DNA of 64,000 nucleotides from Shinella yambaruensis. Its GTDB lineage: Bacteria > Pseudomonadota > Alphaproteobacteria > Rhizobiales > Rhizobiaceae. The first letter of the stretch is position 1. The number at the start of each line of letters is the position of its first letter. The stretch is taken from contig NZ_JALJCK010000008.1 of NCBI RefSeq assembly GCF_022899355.1, positions 284,707 to 348,706 of the forward strand. The letters run 5' to 3'. Positions 43,167 through 50,993 of this stretch are shown here, piece by piece. The notes below the pieces were generated by a model. It saw nothing but the letters and a program-made list of their open reading frames with translations, was not told the origin of the DNA and searched no databases. Made by a program: the position numbers and the translations under genes.

Positions 43167-44261
43167 ATGCTGTTCGACCTCGAACTCAACAATGTCGGCA
43201 AGGTCTATGACAATGGCACGCCCGCCGTCATCGACTTCAACCTGTCCGTCCGCAAGGGCGAGTTCATCGCCTTCCTCGGCCCGTCCGGCTGCGGCAAGAC
43301 GACGACGCTGCGCATGATCGCCGGCTTCGAGGGCATTTCCTCCGGCGACATGCTGATCCGCGGCGAGCGGATGAACGACGTGCCGCCGCAGCGCCGCCCG
43401 ACCTCGATGATCTTCCAGAACTACGCGCTCTTCCCGCATATGAGCGTGCGCCGCAATGTCGGCTACGGGCTGGAGGTCAAGGGTGTTCCCAAGGGCGAGC
43501 GCGAGGCGAAGGTCGACCGCATCCTTGCGACGCTCGGCCTTGAGGACATCGCCGAGCGCAAGCCGGAGAAACTCTCCGGCGGCCAGCGCCAGCGCATCGC
43601 GCTCGCCCGCGGCCTCGTCGTCGAGCCGGATATCCTGCTGCTCGACGAGCCGCTCGGCGCGCTCGACGCCAATCTGCGCAAGGCCATCCAGAACGAGCTG
43701 AAGCTCCTGCAGAAGAGCCTCGGCGTCACCTTCATCTTCGTCACGCACGCCCAGTCGGAGGCGCTGGCGCTCTCCGACCGCATCGTGGTGATGAACCAGG
43801 GCCGCGTCGAGCAGGTGAGCCCGCCGCACCAGCTCTACACCCGCCCGAACACGCCCTTCGTCGCGCAGTTCATCGGCCGCAACACCGTGCTTGCGGGCGA
43901 GGTCGCCGGCAGCGAGGGCGAGGACGTGGTGGTGACGACGGGCATCGGCACGCTGTCCGGCCGCGCCAACGGCGCGCTCGCCGAGAAGGGCCGCGTCAAT
44001 CTCGTCGTGCCGGCCGAGGCGATCGAGGTGCATGCGGCGGGCGAGGGGGCGCTGTCCGGCGCGAAGAACCGGGTGGACGCCCGCATCGAGCGCTCCGAGG
44101 TCGTCGGCCATATCGCGCATCTGACGGCGCGGCTTCAGGACGGGCGGGTGGTCGCGCTCGAAGCCCATGTCGACAAGTACCGCCCGGGCGCGTTCCCGGC
44201 CGGAACCCCCGTTCTTTTGAGCTGGAACCCCGCCGAGGCGACGGTCATCCCGGCCCATTGA
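43167..44261 (+). CDS. Polyamine-type ABC transporter ATPase (PotA family), copy 2
   Basis: A 364-residue ATPase with all motifs intact: Walker [32 protein letters not shown], signature [14 protein letters not shown], Walker [19 protein letters not shown] and H-loop [16 protein letters not shown]. The C-terminal region has [19 protein letters not shown] and a TOBE-type strand set. Unlike copy 1 at 37176 it keeps the switch histidine. One permease pair is available for two ATPases, so they may assemble as a heterodimer, with copy 1 degenerate at one site. It precedes the deacetylase-fold gene by 31 bases. Confidence 0.92.
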   Translation: MLFDLELNNVGKVYDNGTPAVIDFNLSVRKGEFIAFLGPSGCGKTTTLRMIAGFEGISSGDMLIRGERMNDVPPQRRPTSMIFQNYALFPHMSVRRNVGYGLEVKGVPKGEREAKVDRILATLGLEDIAERKPEKLSGGQRQRIALARGLVVEPDILLLDEPLGALDANLRKAIQNELKLLQKSLGVTFIFVTHAQSEALALSDRIVVMNQGRVEQVSPPHQLYTRPNTPFVAQFIGRNTVLAGEVAGSEGEDVVVTTGIGTLSGRANGALAEKGRVNLVVPAEAIEVHAAGEGALSGAKNRVDARIERSEVVGHIAHLTARLQDGRVVALEAHVDKYRPGAFPAGTPVLLSWNPAEATVIPAH

Positions 44262-44292
44262 TCCTTTTTTGAGGGAACCAAGGAGATACAAA

Positions 44293-45174
44293 ATGGCAAA
44301 AGAGATTTTGTGCAGTTTCGGCGTCGACGTCGACGCGGTGGCCGGATGGATCGGCTCCTATGGCGGCGAGGATTCGCCGGATGACATCTCGCGCGGCATC
44401 TTCGCCGGCGAGGTCGGCAGCCTGCGCCTCCTCAAGCTCTTCGAGCGGTTCGGCGTCAAGACGACCTGGTTCATCCCCGGCCACTCGATCGAGACCTTTC
44501 CCGAGCAGATGCAGGCCGTCGCCGAGGCCGGCCATGAGATCGGCATCCACGGCTATACCCACGAGAACCCCATCGCCATGACGCGCGAGCAGGAGACGGA
44601 GGTGCTCGACAAGAGCATCGATCTCGTCTCGAAACTCTCGGGCAAGCGCCCGACCGGCTATGTCGCGCCGTGGTGGGAGTTCTCCAACGTCACCAACGAG
44701 TTGCTTCTGGAGCGGGGTATCAAGTACGACCACTCGCTGATGCACAACGACTTCACGCCCTATTACGTGCGCGTCGGCGACAGCTGGACCAAGATCGACT
44801 ATTCGAAGAAGCCGTCGGACTGGATGGTGCCGCTGAAGCGCGGGCACGAGACCGACCTCATCGAGATCCCGGCCTCCTGGTATCTCGACGACCTGCCGCC
44901 GATGATGTTCATCAAGAAATCGCCGAACAGCCACGGCTTCGTCAATCCGCGGCATCTGGAGGAGATGTGGCGCGACCAGTTCGACTGGGTCTATCGCGAG
45001 ATGGACTATGCCGTCTTCCCGATCACCATCCACCCCGACGTCGCCGGCCGGCCGCAGGTGCTGATGATGCTGGAGCGGCTTTATGCGCATATGATCAAAC
45101 ATCCGGGCGTGAAGTTCGTGACGATGGACGAGATCGCGGATGATTTTGCGCGGCGGTCGCCGCGGAAGAAGTAG
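44293..45174 (+). CDS. Polysaccharide deacetylase-fold hydrolase, cyclic imide hydrolase/PuuE-like
   Basis: A 293-residue NodB-fold enzyme. The start at 44293 has AAGGAGATAC upstream. Catalytic and metal features are [11 protein letters not shown] (Asp12, Asp14), [14 protein letters not shown] and the GIHGYTHEN pair (His86, His90), then [27 protein letters not shown] and [12 protein letters not shown]. This subgroup contains allantoinase PuuE and the bacterial cyclic imide hydrolase (imidase), and is not expected to act on polysaccharides; there is no signal peptide. From memory, imidase has about this length and a similar [15 protein letters not shown] segment. With the amidase at 48001 it would turn cyclic imides into half-amides and then dicarboxylates. 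The specific reaction is an inference of moderate strength. Confidence 0.75.
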   Translation: MAKEILCSFGVDVDAVAGWIGSYGGEDSPDDISRGIFAGEVGSLRLLKLFERFGVKTTWFIPGHSIETFPEQMQAVAEAGHEIGIHGYTHENPIAMTREQETEVLDKSIDLVSKLSGKRPTGYVAPWWEFSNVTNELLLERGIKYDHSLMHNDFTPYYVRVGDSWTKIDYSKKPSDWMVPLKRGHETDLIEIPASWYLDDLPPMMFIKKSPNSHGFVNPRHLEEMWRDQFDWVYREMDYAVFPITIHPDVAGRPQVLMMLERLYAHMIKHPGVKFVTMDEIADDFARRSPRKK

Positions 45175-45180
45175 GGGCGA

Positions 45181-45339
45181 GCACCCCCCTCTGGCCTGCC
45201 GGCCATCTCCCCCCCAAGGGGGGAGATTGGCAGGGGGCGGGACTCCTGATCCAAGAGCGACGTTGGAGATGGGCGAAACGGTGCTCCATCCGATCTCCCC
45301 CCTTGAGGGGGAGATGGCCGGCAGGCCAGAGGGGGGTGC
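45181..45339. repeat. Palindromic intergenic repeat, family A (copy 2)
   Basis: A 159-base inverted repeat with exact GCACCCCCCTCTGGC/GCCAGAGGGGGGTGC ends and the same inner arms as the element at 35398-35554 (GGCCTGCCGGCCATCTCCCC). The centre differs in part. It starts 6 bases after the imidase-like stop codon and ends 26 bases before the next gene, so it could terminate or stabilise the upstream message. Confidence 0.85.
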
Positions 45340-45364
45340 ACCAAGGAAGAAAGGACGAAACCCC

Positions 45365-45697
45365 ATGTGCTCCCTATGCGGTGTCATCGGCGGAGACCAG
45401 CACTGGACGGACGCGGCCGCGCGGCCGGGCGTCTACACGCGCAATGTCGAGCGGCTCGACCGGCGGCGCGAGCGCGCCCGGCGGGTGACAGCTGTCAACC
45501 GCGTGCTCGCCGCCTTCGGCATGGGCCTTTCCGACTGGCAGGGCTCGTCCTTCGTGCTGGCGACGCGCACCGGCAAGAGCGAGATGATCGAGGACCTCGG
45601 CCACCTCTGGCCGGCCGCCGAGCGCCTTGCCGGCCGTCCCTGCGATCCACTCGATCCCGTGCTGATCGCGCGCATGGAGAGCGTAAGCGATGGCTGA
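45365..45697 (+). CDS. Small CSLCG-motif protein of unknown function
   Basis: A 110-residue protein I cannot assign to a named family. It begins MCSLCGVIGGDQHWTD, a CxxC with a nearby histidine that could bind a metal. It continues with a basic helix (RNVERLDRRRERARRVTAVNRVLAAFG) and ends with DLGHLWPAAERLAGRPCDPLDP, which has a third cysteine. AAAGGACG precedes the ATG. Its end overlaps the start of the COG0523 GTPase by 8 bases, so the two are probably made together. A role as metal donor, acceptor or partner of that GTPase is a reasonable guess, not shown by sequence. Confidence 0.72.
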   Translation: MCSLCGVIGGDQHWTDAAARPGVYTRNVERLDRRRERARRVTAVNRVLAAFGMGLSDWQGSSFVLATRTGKSEMIEDLGHLWPAAERLAGRPCDPLDPVLIARMESVSDG

Positions 45698-46766
45698 CAT
45701 TCCCGCCTTCACGCCCGTCCATCTGCTGACCGGCTTCCTCGGCTCGGGCAAGACCACGCTGCTGAAGCGCCTGCTTGCCGATCCGGCGCTCGCCGATACC
45801 GCCGTCATGATCAACGAATTCGGTGCGGTCGGCCTCGACCATCATCTCGTCGAGCGCATCGACGACACCATGGTGCTGCTGCAGTCGGGCTGCGTGTGCT
45901 GCACCGTGCGCGGCGAGCTGGCCGAGGCGCTGCGCGATCTGCATTCGAAGCGCGAACGCGGCCTCGTGCCGCCCTTCACCCGCGTCGTCATCGAGAGCAC
46001 GGGCCTTGCCGATCCCTTCCCGGTGCTCTCGACGCTGAAATCCGATCCCGTGCTGCGCCATCATTTTCGCGCCGGCAGCGTGGTGACGACCGTCGATGCC
46101 GTCAACGGCCTCGCCCAGCTCGACACCTATGTCGAATCGAACCGGCAGGCGGCCATCGCCGACCGCATCGTCGTCACCAAGGCGGATCTTTGCCCGGGCA
46201 ATGCCGCTCTGGTGCGCCTGCTTTCGCGGCTCGCCGAACTCAACCCGGACGCGGTTCGCCACATCGCGGCGGCCGACGGGCCGGGCGCCGACGCGCTCTT
46301 CGGCGATGACACGGCGCAGCGCGCGGCAAGACTGCAATCGGCGAGCGGCTTCTACTGCGATGCCCCCGCCGGTCTGGTGACGGCGGACGGCACGCCGCAC
46401 CAGGCGGCCATCTCCTCCTTCGTGATCACCGTCGATACCCCGGTCGACTGGACCGGCTTCGGCGTCTGGCTCACCATGCTGCTCAACCGCCACGGCGAGC
46501 GCGTGCTGCGGGTGAAGGGCATGCTCGACATCGCGGGCGAGGACCGGCCGGTGGCGGTGCATGGCGTGCAGCATCTCGTCCATCCGCCCGTGCATATGGA
46601 CGCCTGGCCGGCGGGGGAGCGCTCCTCGCGCATCGTCTTTATTGTTGACGGTCTCGATCCGAACCTGTTGAAACGGTCCTTCAACGCCTTCGCGCTTGCC
46701 GGGAAGGCCGCAGACAGTCCGCAGCCAGAGGCAGCCGCACCGGTTCGCAACGCCCAGAGCCCTTGA
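45690..46766 (+). CDS. COG0523 (CobW/G3E) GTPase, putative metallochaperone
   Basis: A 358-residue G3E GTPase. It has Walker A GFLGSGKT (15-22), the family metal motif GCVCC (67-71), the EFG switch segment MINEFGAVGLD, VIESTGLADPFPV and the guanine-specificity motif TKAD. The C-terminal CobW_C domain includes VLRVKGMLDIAGEDRPVAVHGVQH and SSRIVFIVDGLD. COG0523 proteins insert or traffic metals (zinc, cobalt, iron) for specific client enzymes, such as nitrile hydratase or zinc enzymes. Located between a metal-type hydrolase and an amidase, it could serve the imidase-like enzyme. It overlaps the genes on both sides. Confidence 0.92.
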   Translation: MADIPAFTPVHLLTGFLGSGKTTLLKRLLADPALADTAVMINEFGAVGLDHHLVERIDDTMVLLQSGCVCCTVRGELAEALRDLHSKRERGLVPPFTRVVIESTGLADPFPVLSTLKSDPVLRHHFRAGSVVTTVDAVNGLAQLDTYVESNRQAAIADRIVVTKADLCPGNAALVRLLSRLAELNPDAVRHIAAADGPGADALFGDDTAQRAARLQSASGFYCDAPAGLVTADGTPHQAAISSFVITVDTPVDWTGFGVWLTMLLNRHGERVLRVKGMLDIAGEDRPVAVHGVQHLVHPPVHMDAWPAGERSSRIVFIVDGLDPNLLKRSFNAFALAGKAADSPQPEAAAPVRNAQSP

Positions 46767-47998
46767 TGAACAAGCATTCCCCGAAACCGGAACCGGCAGC
46801 ACCGGCCGTCCATACGGCCGGCAAGCCGAAGCTGCGCGTGCTCGGCACGGCCATCTCGCTTCTGGAGGAGCTGCGCGTGAAGGCCGAGGCCGATCTCGGC
46901 ATCGAGGTCAGCTTCGACAACAACGATTTCATCGTCACCCAGCACAAGGCCGCGCAGGAGCCCGACCGCTACGACATCTACGACCAGTGTTTCCACAATC
47001 TCGACATCGTCTGGTACTGGCGCGCCATCCAGCCGATCGAGATTGCCCGCATTGCGCTCTGGGACGAGATCAACGACCTGACGAAGACCGGCCAGATCGG
47101 CCCGAGCGCCCGCATGGGCCAGGGCGACGTGCCGGCGCGCAAGCTCTATGTCCAGCCGAGCCTCGCGCTCGGCGACACGCCGACCGGCCGGATCTCCATG
47201 TTGCCGACGACGCACAATTTCGACAGCTTCGCCTATCGCAGCGATGCCGCCGATCCCCTTGCGCCGATGAACAGCTGGGCCGCGCTGCTCGACGAACGCT
47301 GGAGCGGCCGCGCCGCGCTCGTCGACGAGCCGGCGATCGGCATTTTCGATGCCGCGCTCGCCGCGCAGGCGGCCGGCCTGATGAGCTTCGGCAATATCGG
47401 CAACATGACGGTGGCGGAGATCGACGAGCTGATGGATATCCTGGAGGCGCGGCGCAAGGCGGGCTTCTTCCGGGGGTTCTGGCGCACGGCGGAAGAGGCC
47501 GCGGGGCTGATGGTGGCCGGCGAAACCGACATCCAGAGCATGTGGTCGACGGGCATCGGCATCCTCAACGGCCGGGGCTTTCCCGTCGAGCAGGCGACCC
47601 CGGTGGAGGGCTATCGCGCCTGGCACGGTGGCCTGTGCCTTTCCCGGCGGCTTTCCGGCCGCATGCTCGATGTCGCCTACGACTATCTCAACTGGTGGAT
47701 TTCCGGCTGGCCGGGCGCGGTCGTCGCCCGGCAGGGCTACTATATCTCCACCCCGGAGCGCTCGCGCCGCTACATGAGCGCCGCCGAGTGGGACTACTGG
47801 TATGAAGGCCTCGCCGCGCGGGAGGACCTGCCGGGTCCCGACGGCGCCGTCCGCGTCAAGCGCGGTGCGGTGCGCAGCGGCGGTTCCTACTGGCAGCGCG
47901 CCAACGGCATCGCCGTCTGGAACACGACCATGGATGAACACAACTATCTCGTCCGCCGCTGGATGCAGCTCGTCGGGCGCGCAGAGAAGGACATTTGA
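46766..47998 (+). CDS. PotD/PotF-like solute-binding protein without a signal peptide
   Basis: A 410-residue protein of the polyamine binding-protein family. Family segments are LRVLGTAISLLEELRVKAEADLGIEVSFDNNDF, RYDIYDQCFHNLDIVWYW, WAALLDERWSGRAALVDEPAIGIFDAALAAQAAGL, YRAWHGGLCLSRRLSG, YDYLNWWISGWPGAVVARQGYY and a C-terminal YEGLAAREDLPGPDG. The N-terminus is MNKHSPKPEPAAPAVHTAGKPK, with no hydrophobic core. The ATG sits exactly on the stop codon of the GTPase gene (TGATG), so no upstream signal can be added. The protein should therefore stay in the cytoplasm, as a sensor, an enzyme partner or a metal/ligand carrier. The similarity to the family is distant but extends over the full length. 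Confidence 0.78.
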   Translation: MNKHSPKPEPAAPAVHTAGKPKLRVLGTAISLLEELRVKAEADLGIEVSFDNNDFIVTQHKAAQEPDRYDIYDQCFHNLDIVWYWRAIQPIEIARIALWDEINDLTKTGQIGPSARMGQGDVPARKLYVQPSLALGDTPTGRISMLPTTHNFDSFAYRSDAADPLAPMNSWAALLDERWSGRAALVDEPAIGIFDAALAAQAAGLMSFGNIGNMTVAEIDELMDILEARRKAGFFRGFWRTAEEAAGLMVAGETDIQSMWSTGIGILNGRGFPVEQATPVEGYRAWHGGLCLSRRLSGRMLDVAYDYLNWWISGWPGAVVARQGYYISTPERSRRYMSAAEWDYWYEGLAAREDLPGPDGAVRVKRGAVRSGGSYWQRANGIAVWNTTMDEHNYLVRRWMQLVGRAEKDI

Positions 47999-48000
47999 CG

Positions 48001-49362
48001 ATGACGACAGAGCCGCGGTCGATCGCCCAGCTTTCCGTGCTCCTGCAATCGGGCGCGCTCGATCCCGTCGCGCTCGCCGAAGAGACGCTTGCCGCCATCC
48101 GGTCCCATCCGGACGCCGCGATCTTCACCGTTCTTCTGGAGGAGCGGGCGAAGGCGGAAGCGGAGGCCGCGCGGCGGCGCCTGCGCGAAGGGCGCTCGCG
48201 CGGCGTGCTGGACGGCGTGCCGATCGCCTGGAAGGACCTTTTCGATATCGCGGGCCTGCCGACCACCGCCGGCTCGCGCGTGCTGAAGGATGCGGCGCCC
48301 GCAGGCCGCGACGCGGCCGTGGTGCAGGCGCTCGCCGGCGCCGGCATGGTCAGCGTCGGGCGGGTGAACATGAGCGAGTTCGCCTTTTCCGGCCTCGGCA
48401 TCAATCCGCACTACGGCACGCCGCGCAACCCGGCCTCGCCGGCCGGCGAGCACCGCATTCCGGGCGGCTCCTCGTCCGGCTCGGGCGTCGCGGTCGCCGC
48501 GGGGCTCGTGCCCGTCTCCATCGGCACCGATACCGGCGGCTCGGTGCGCATCCCCGCCGCCTTCAACGGCATCGTCGGCTACAAGGCGACGCGCGGGCGC
48601 TATGCCATGGACGGCGTGTTCCCGCTGGCCAAAAGCCTCGATTCGCTCGGCCCGCTCTGCCGCACCGTGCAGGATGCGGTGTGGATCGACGCCGCCATGC
48701 GCGGGCAGGCGGCCGCCGGCCCGCTGCCGCGCCTCAGCCCCGCCGATCTCTCCTTCGTCATTCCCGAGACCGTGTTCTTCGACGGGGCCGAGCCGGAGGT
48801 CGCCGCCGCCTTCGAAGCGTCCGTCGAGCGGCTGGCGCGGGCGGGCGCCCGCATCCGCCGGCAGGCCTTCCCGGAATTCTCCGCGGTCTTCGACGTGATG
48901 GCGCGGCACGGCGCGCTGGTGACCGCCGAGGCCTTCGCGCTCCACCGCGCGCGCATCACCGGCCCGGCGGCGGCCGAAATGGATCCCCGCGTCGTCAAGC
49001 GCACGCTTCTCGGCGAGAAGATCGCGCTGTCCGACTATCTCGAAACGCTGGCCGCCCGCGAAAGGCTGACGGCCGCCTTCGAGGCGCGGCTCGGCACGCA
49101 GGATATCCTCATCAGCCCGACGCTTCCCCATGTCGCCCCGGCGGTCCAGCCGCTGCTCGACGACGAGGACCTGTTCTTCCAGACCAACGGCAAGACGCTG
49201 CGCAACACGCTCGTCGGCAATTTCCTCGACTGGTGCGGCGTCTCGCTGCCCTGCGGCACGGGGGCCGACGGCATGCCCGTCGGGTTCCTTCTCTCGCGGC
49301 CGAAGGACAGCGACGAGCGGGTCCTTGCCGCCGCCGCCGCGGTGGACGGCTGGCTTCGCTAG
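48001..49362 (+). CDS. Amidase signature family enzyme, putative half-amidase
   Basis: A 453-residue amidase. The Ser-cisSer-Lys triad is visible: Lys78 in IAWKDLFDIAG, serines at 157-159 in GGSSSGSGVA, and nucleophile Ser181 in GTDTGGSVRIPA. Other landmarks are YGTPRNPASPAGEHRIPGG, GIVGYKATRGRYAMDGVFPLAKSLDSLGP and LISPTLPHVAPAVQPL. It starts at ATG 48001, 2 bases after the binding-protein-like gene. Family members hydrolyse a wide range of amides. In this operon it is a candidate for the second step of imide breakdown (half-amide to dicarboxylate plus ammonia). It ends the operon; the convergent lhgO gene ends 35 bases downstream. Confidence 0.9.
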   Translation: MTTEPRSIAQLSVLLQSGALDPVALAEETLAAIRSHPDAAIFTVLLEERAKAEAEAARRRLREGRSRGVLDGVPIAWKDLFDIAGLPTTAGSRVLKDAAPAGRDAAVVQALAGAGMVSVGRVNMSEFAFSGLGINPHYGTPRNPASPAGEHRIPGGSSSGSGVAVAAGLVPVSIGTDTGGSVRIPAAFNGIVGYKATRGRYAMDGVFPLAKSLDSLGPLCRTVQDAVWIDAAMRGQAAAGPLPRLSPADLSFVIPETVFFDGAEPEVAAAFEASVERLARAGARIRRQAFPEFSAVFDVMARHGALVTAEAFALHRARITGPAAAEMDPRVVKRTLLGEKIALSDYLETLAARERLTAAFEARLGTQDILISPTLPHVAPAVQPLLDDEDLFFQTNGKTLRNTLVGNFLDWCGVSLPCGTGADGMPVGFLLSRPKDSDERVLAAAAAVDGWLR

Positions 49363-49397
49363 GGCGCAGCCGAAGCGGCATCGCTCCGGCGTGCCCG

Positions 49398-50591
49398 TCA
49401 CGGCTCCCGCATCAGGCGGCGGGCGATCATCCTGGCGATCGGGATGGCGGAGGTGGCGGCGGGGGAGGGCGCGTTGCAGACATGCAGCATGCGTTCCGTC
49501 TCGACGAACAGGAAGTCGTGGATGAGGGCGCCGTCCCTCCCCACCGCCTGGGCGCGGATGCCGGCCTCGTGCGGCAGGAGGTCGGCAAGCTTGAGGCCCG
49601 GGCAGTATTTCCGGCATTGCGCGAGATAACCCGGTTTCCAGAGCGAGTTGCGCAGCTCCGTCACGGCCGATTTCCGGTTGGCGAACACGGTCTTCCAGAA
49701 GCCGGGGAACAGCGCGTAGTCGGCCATGTCGGACAGGTTGACGGAAAGGCGTGGATAGCCCTCGCGGGCAAAGCCGATCACGGCATTGGGCCCGACCGTC
49801 ACGCTGCCGTCGATCATCCGCGTCAGGTGGACGCCGAGGAAGGGCAAGGCGGGATCGGGGACGGGATAGATCAGGTGGCGGACGATGTCGTTCCTGTCGG
49901 CGGGCAGGCGGTAATATTCGCCGCGGAAGGGCACGATGCGATGCGTGATCGACAGGCCGGCGAGAAGGGCGAGCCGGTCAGACTGGAGGCCGCCGCAGAC
50001 CACCAGCTTGCGCGCCTGCCAGCTTTCGCCGTCCGACCCGATGGTCACCGCGTCCGGTGCCTCGCGAAGGCCGGTCACGCGGGTGGACAGGCGGATCTCT
50101 CCGCCGAGGGCCGCAATGCGGCGTCCCATGGCCTCGCACATCTCGGCATAGCTGACGATGCCGGTCGAGGGCACGAAGAGCGCCCCGCGGCCGCGGATAT
50201 TCGGCTCGCGTTCCTTCAATTCGTCCGCGCCGAGGCGGTGCACCTCGATCGTGTTCTGCCTCGAGCGTTCGTAAAGCGCGTCCATGCGCTGCATTTCGAG
50301 ATCGGAGGTGGCGACGAGAAGCTTGCCGCAGGTCTCGAAGCGGATGCCGTTCTCGGCGCAGAAGGCCTTGGTGGCGGCGGCGCCCTCGCGGCACAGCTCG
50401 GCCTTCAGGCTGCCGGGCGGATAGTAGATGCCGGCATGGATGACGCCGCTGTTGTGGCCGGTCTGGTGCCGGCCGAGCGCCGCCTCCTTCTCCAGGAGGA
50501 CCAGGCTGCTGCCGGGACGATCCTCCAGAAGCCGCATGGCCGTTGCCAGCCCGACGATGCCGCCGCCGATGACGCAGTAATCGTATTTCAT
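49398..50591 (-). CDS. lhgO: L-2-hydroxyglutarate oxidase
   Basis: A 397-residue FAD enzyme of the DAO fold. It has the Rossmann motif YCVIGGGIVGLATAMRLL at the start, LLEKEAALGRHQTGHNSGVIHAGIYYPPGSLKAELCREG, VPSTGIVSYAEMCEAMGRRI, FLGVHLTRMIDGSVTVGPNAVIGFAREGY and a C-terminal VCNAPSPAATSAIPIARMIA. These are characteristic of LhgO/YgaF, which oxidises L-2-hydroxyglutarate to 2-oxoglutarate and passes electrons to the membrane quinone pool. The start at 50591 gives MKYDYCVIGGG. It is transcribed alone, against the amidase operon. Confidence 0.9.
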   Translation of the reverse strand: MKYDYCVIGGGIVGLATAMRLLEDRPGSSLVLLEKEAALGRHQTGHNSGVIHAGIYYPPGSLKAELCREGAAATKAFCAENGIRFETCGKLLVATSDLEMQRMDALYERSRQNTIEVHRLGADELKEREPNIRGRGALFVPSTGIVSYAEMCEAMGRRIAALGGEIRLSTRVTGLREAPDAVTIGSDGESWQARKLVVCGGLQSDRLALLAGLSITHRIVPFRGEYYRLPADRNDIVRHLIYPVPDPALPFLGVHLTRMIDGSVTVGPNAVIGFAREGYPRLSVNLSDMADYALFPGFWKTVFANRKSAVTELRNSLWKPGYLAQCRKYCPGLKLADLLPHEAGIRAQAVGRDGALIHDFLFVETERMLHVCNAPSPAATSAIPIARMIARRLMREP

Positions 50592-50685
50592 GTGTCTTGC
50601 CTCTCGGCGGCGGACTATGCGCCAACCGCCCGGCATCCGCCATAGCCCCACGCCATTCCGTGATCCTGCCCCGTTGAAGGCGGGC

Positions 50686-50878
50686 CATTGCCTATGGAAG
50701 GAAACCGCTGCCTTCTTCCCCTTCTCCCCCGCGGGGAGAAGGTGCCGGCAGGCGGATGAGGGGGGGTGTCGAAGGCGCAAACGATCCGCATGAGCCACCC
50801 CCTCATCCGACCCTTCGGGCCACCTTCTCCCCGCGGGGGAGAAGGGGGTGGGGCAACGGTTTCCCTCCATAGGCGATG
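50686..50878. repeat. Palindromic intergenic repeat, family B (copy 2)
   Basis: A 193-base inverted repeat. Outer arms CATTGCCTATGGAAGGAAAC and its near-complement flank the family B core (CCCCTTCTCCCCCGCGGGG, GGTGCCGGCAGGCGGATGAG, CTCATCCGACCCTTCGGGCC). The core matches 40818-40962, while the outer 30-base arms are extra. It occupies the 402-base gap between the divergent lhgO and yghU genes; the rest of that gap shows only short A+T-poor leader sequence. Confidence 0.85.
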
Positions 50879-50993
50879 ACCCTGCGTTGCACCGGAACCG
50901 CGGGAGGGGATAAGAAACTGCGATCGCCTTCCTATATGGAGCAAGGTGCATCCGGCAGGCCGGATGCGTTCGCGCAAAGACAAGGATTGATTC

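Noticed and set aside
44293..45174. Assignment of the deacetylase-fold gene to cell-wall or polysaccharide modification
   Set aside because: There is no signal peptide, the context is a transporter with amidase and GTPase, and the sequence resembles the PuuE/imidase subgroup instead.
45365..45697. CSLC near the start of the 110-residue protein recalls the cysteine motif of nitrile hydratase alpha subunits, and a G3E GTPase plus amidase lie beside it
   Set aside because: Nitrile hydratase needs C-T/S-L-C-S-C in a 200-residue domain and a beta subunit. Here the motif is at residue 2, continues GVIGG and nothing else matches.
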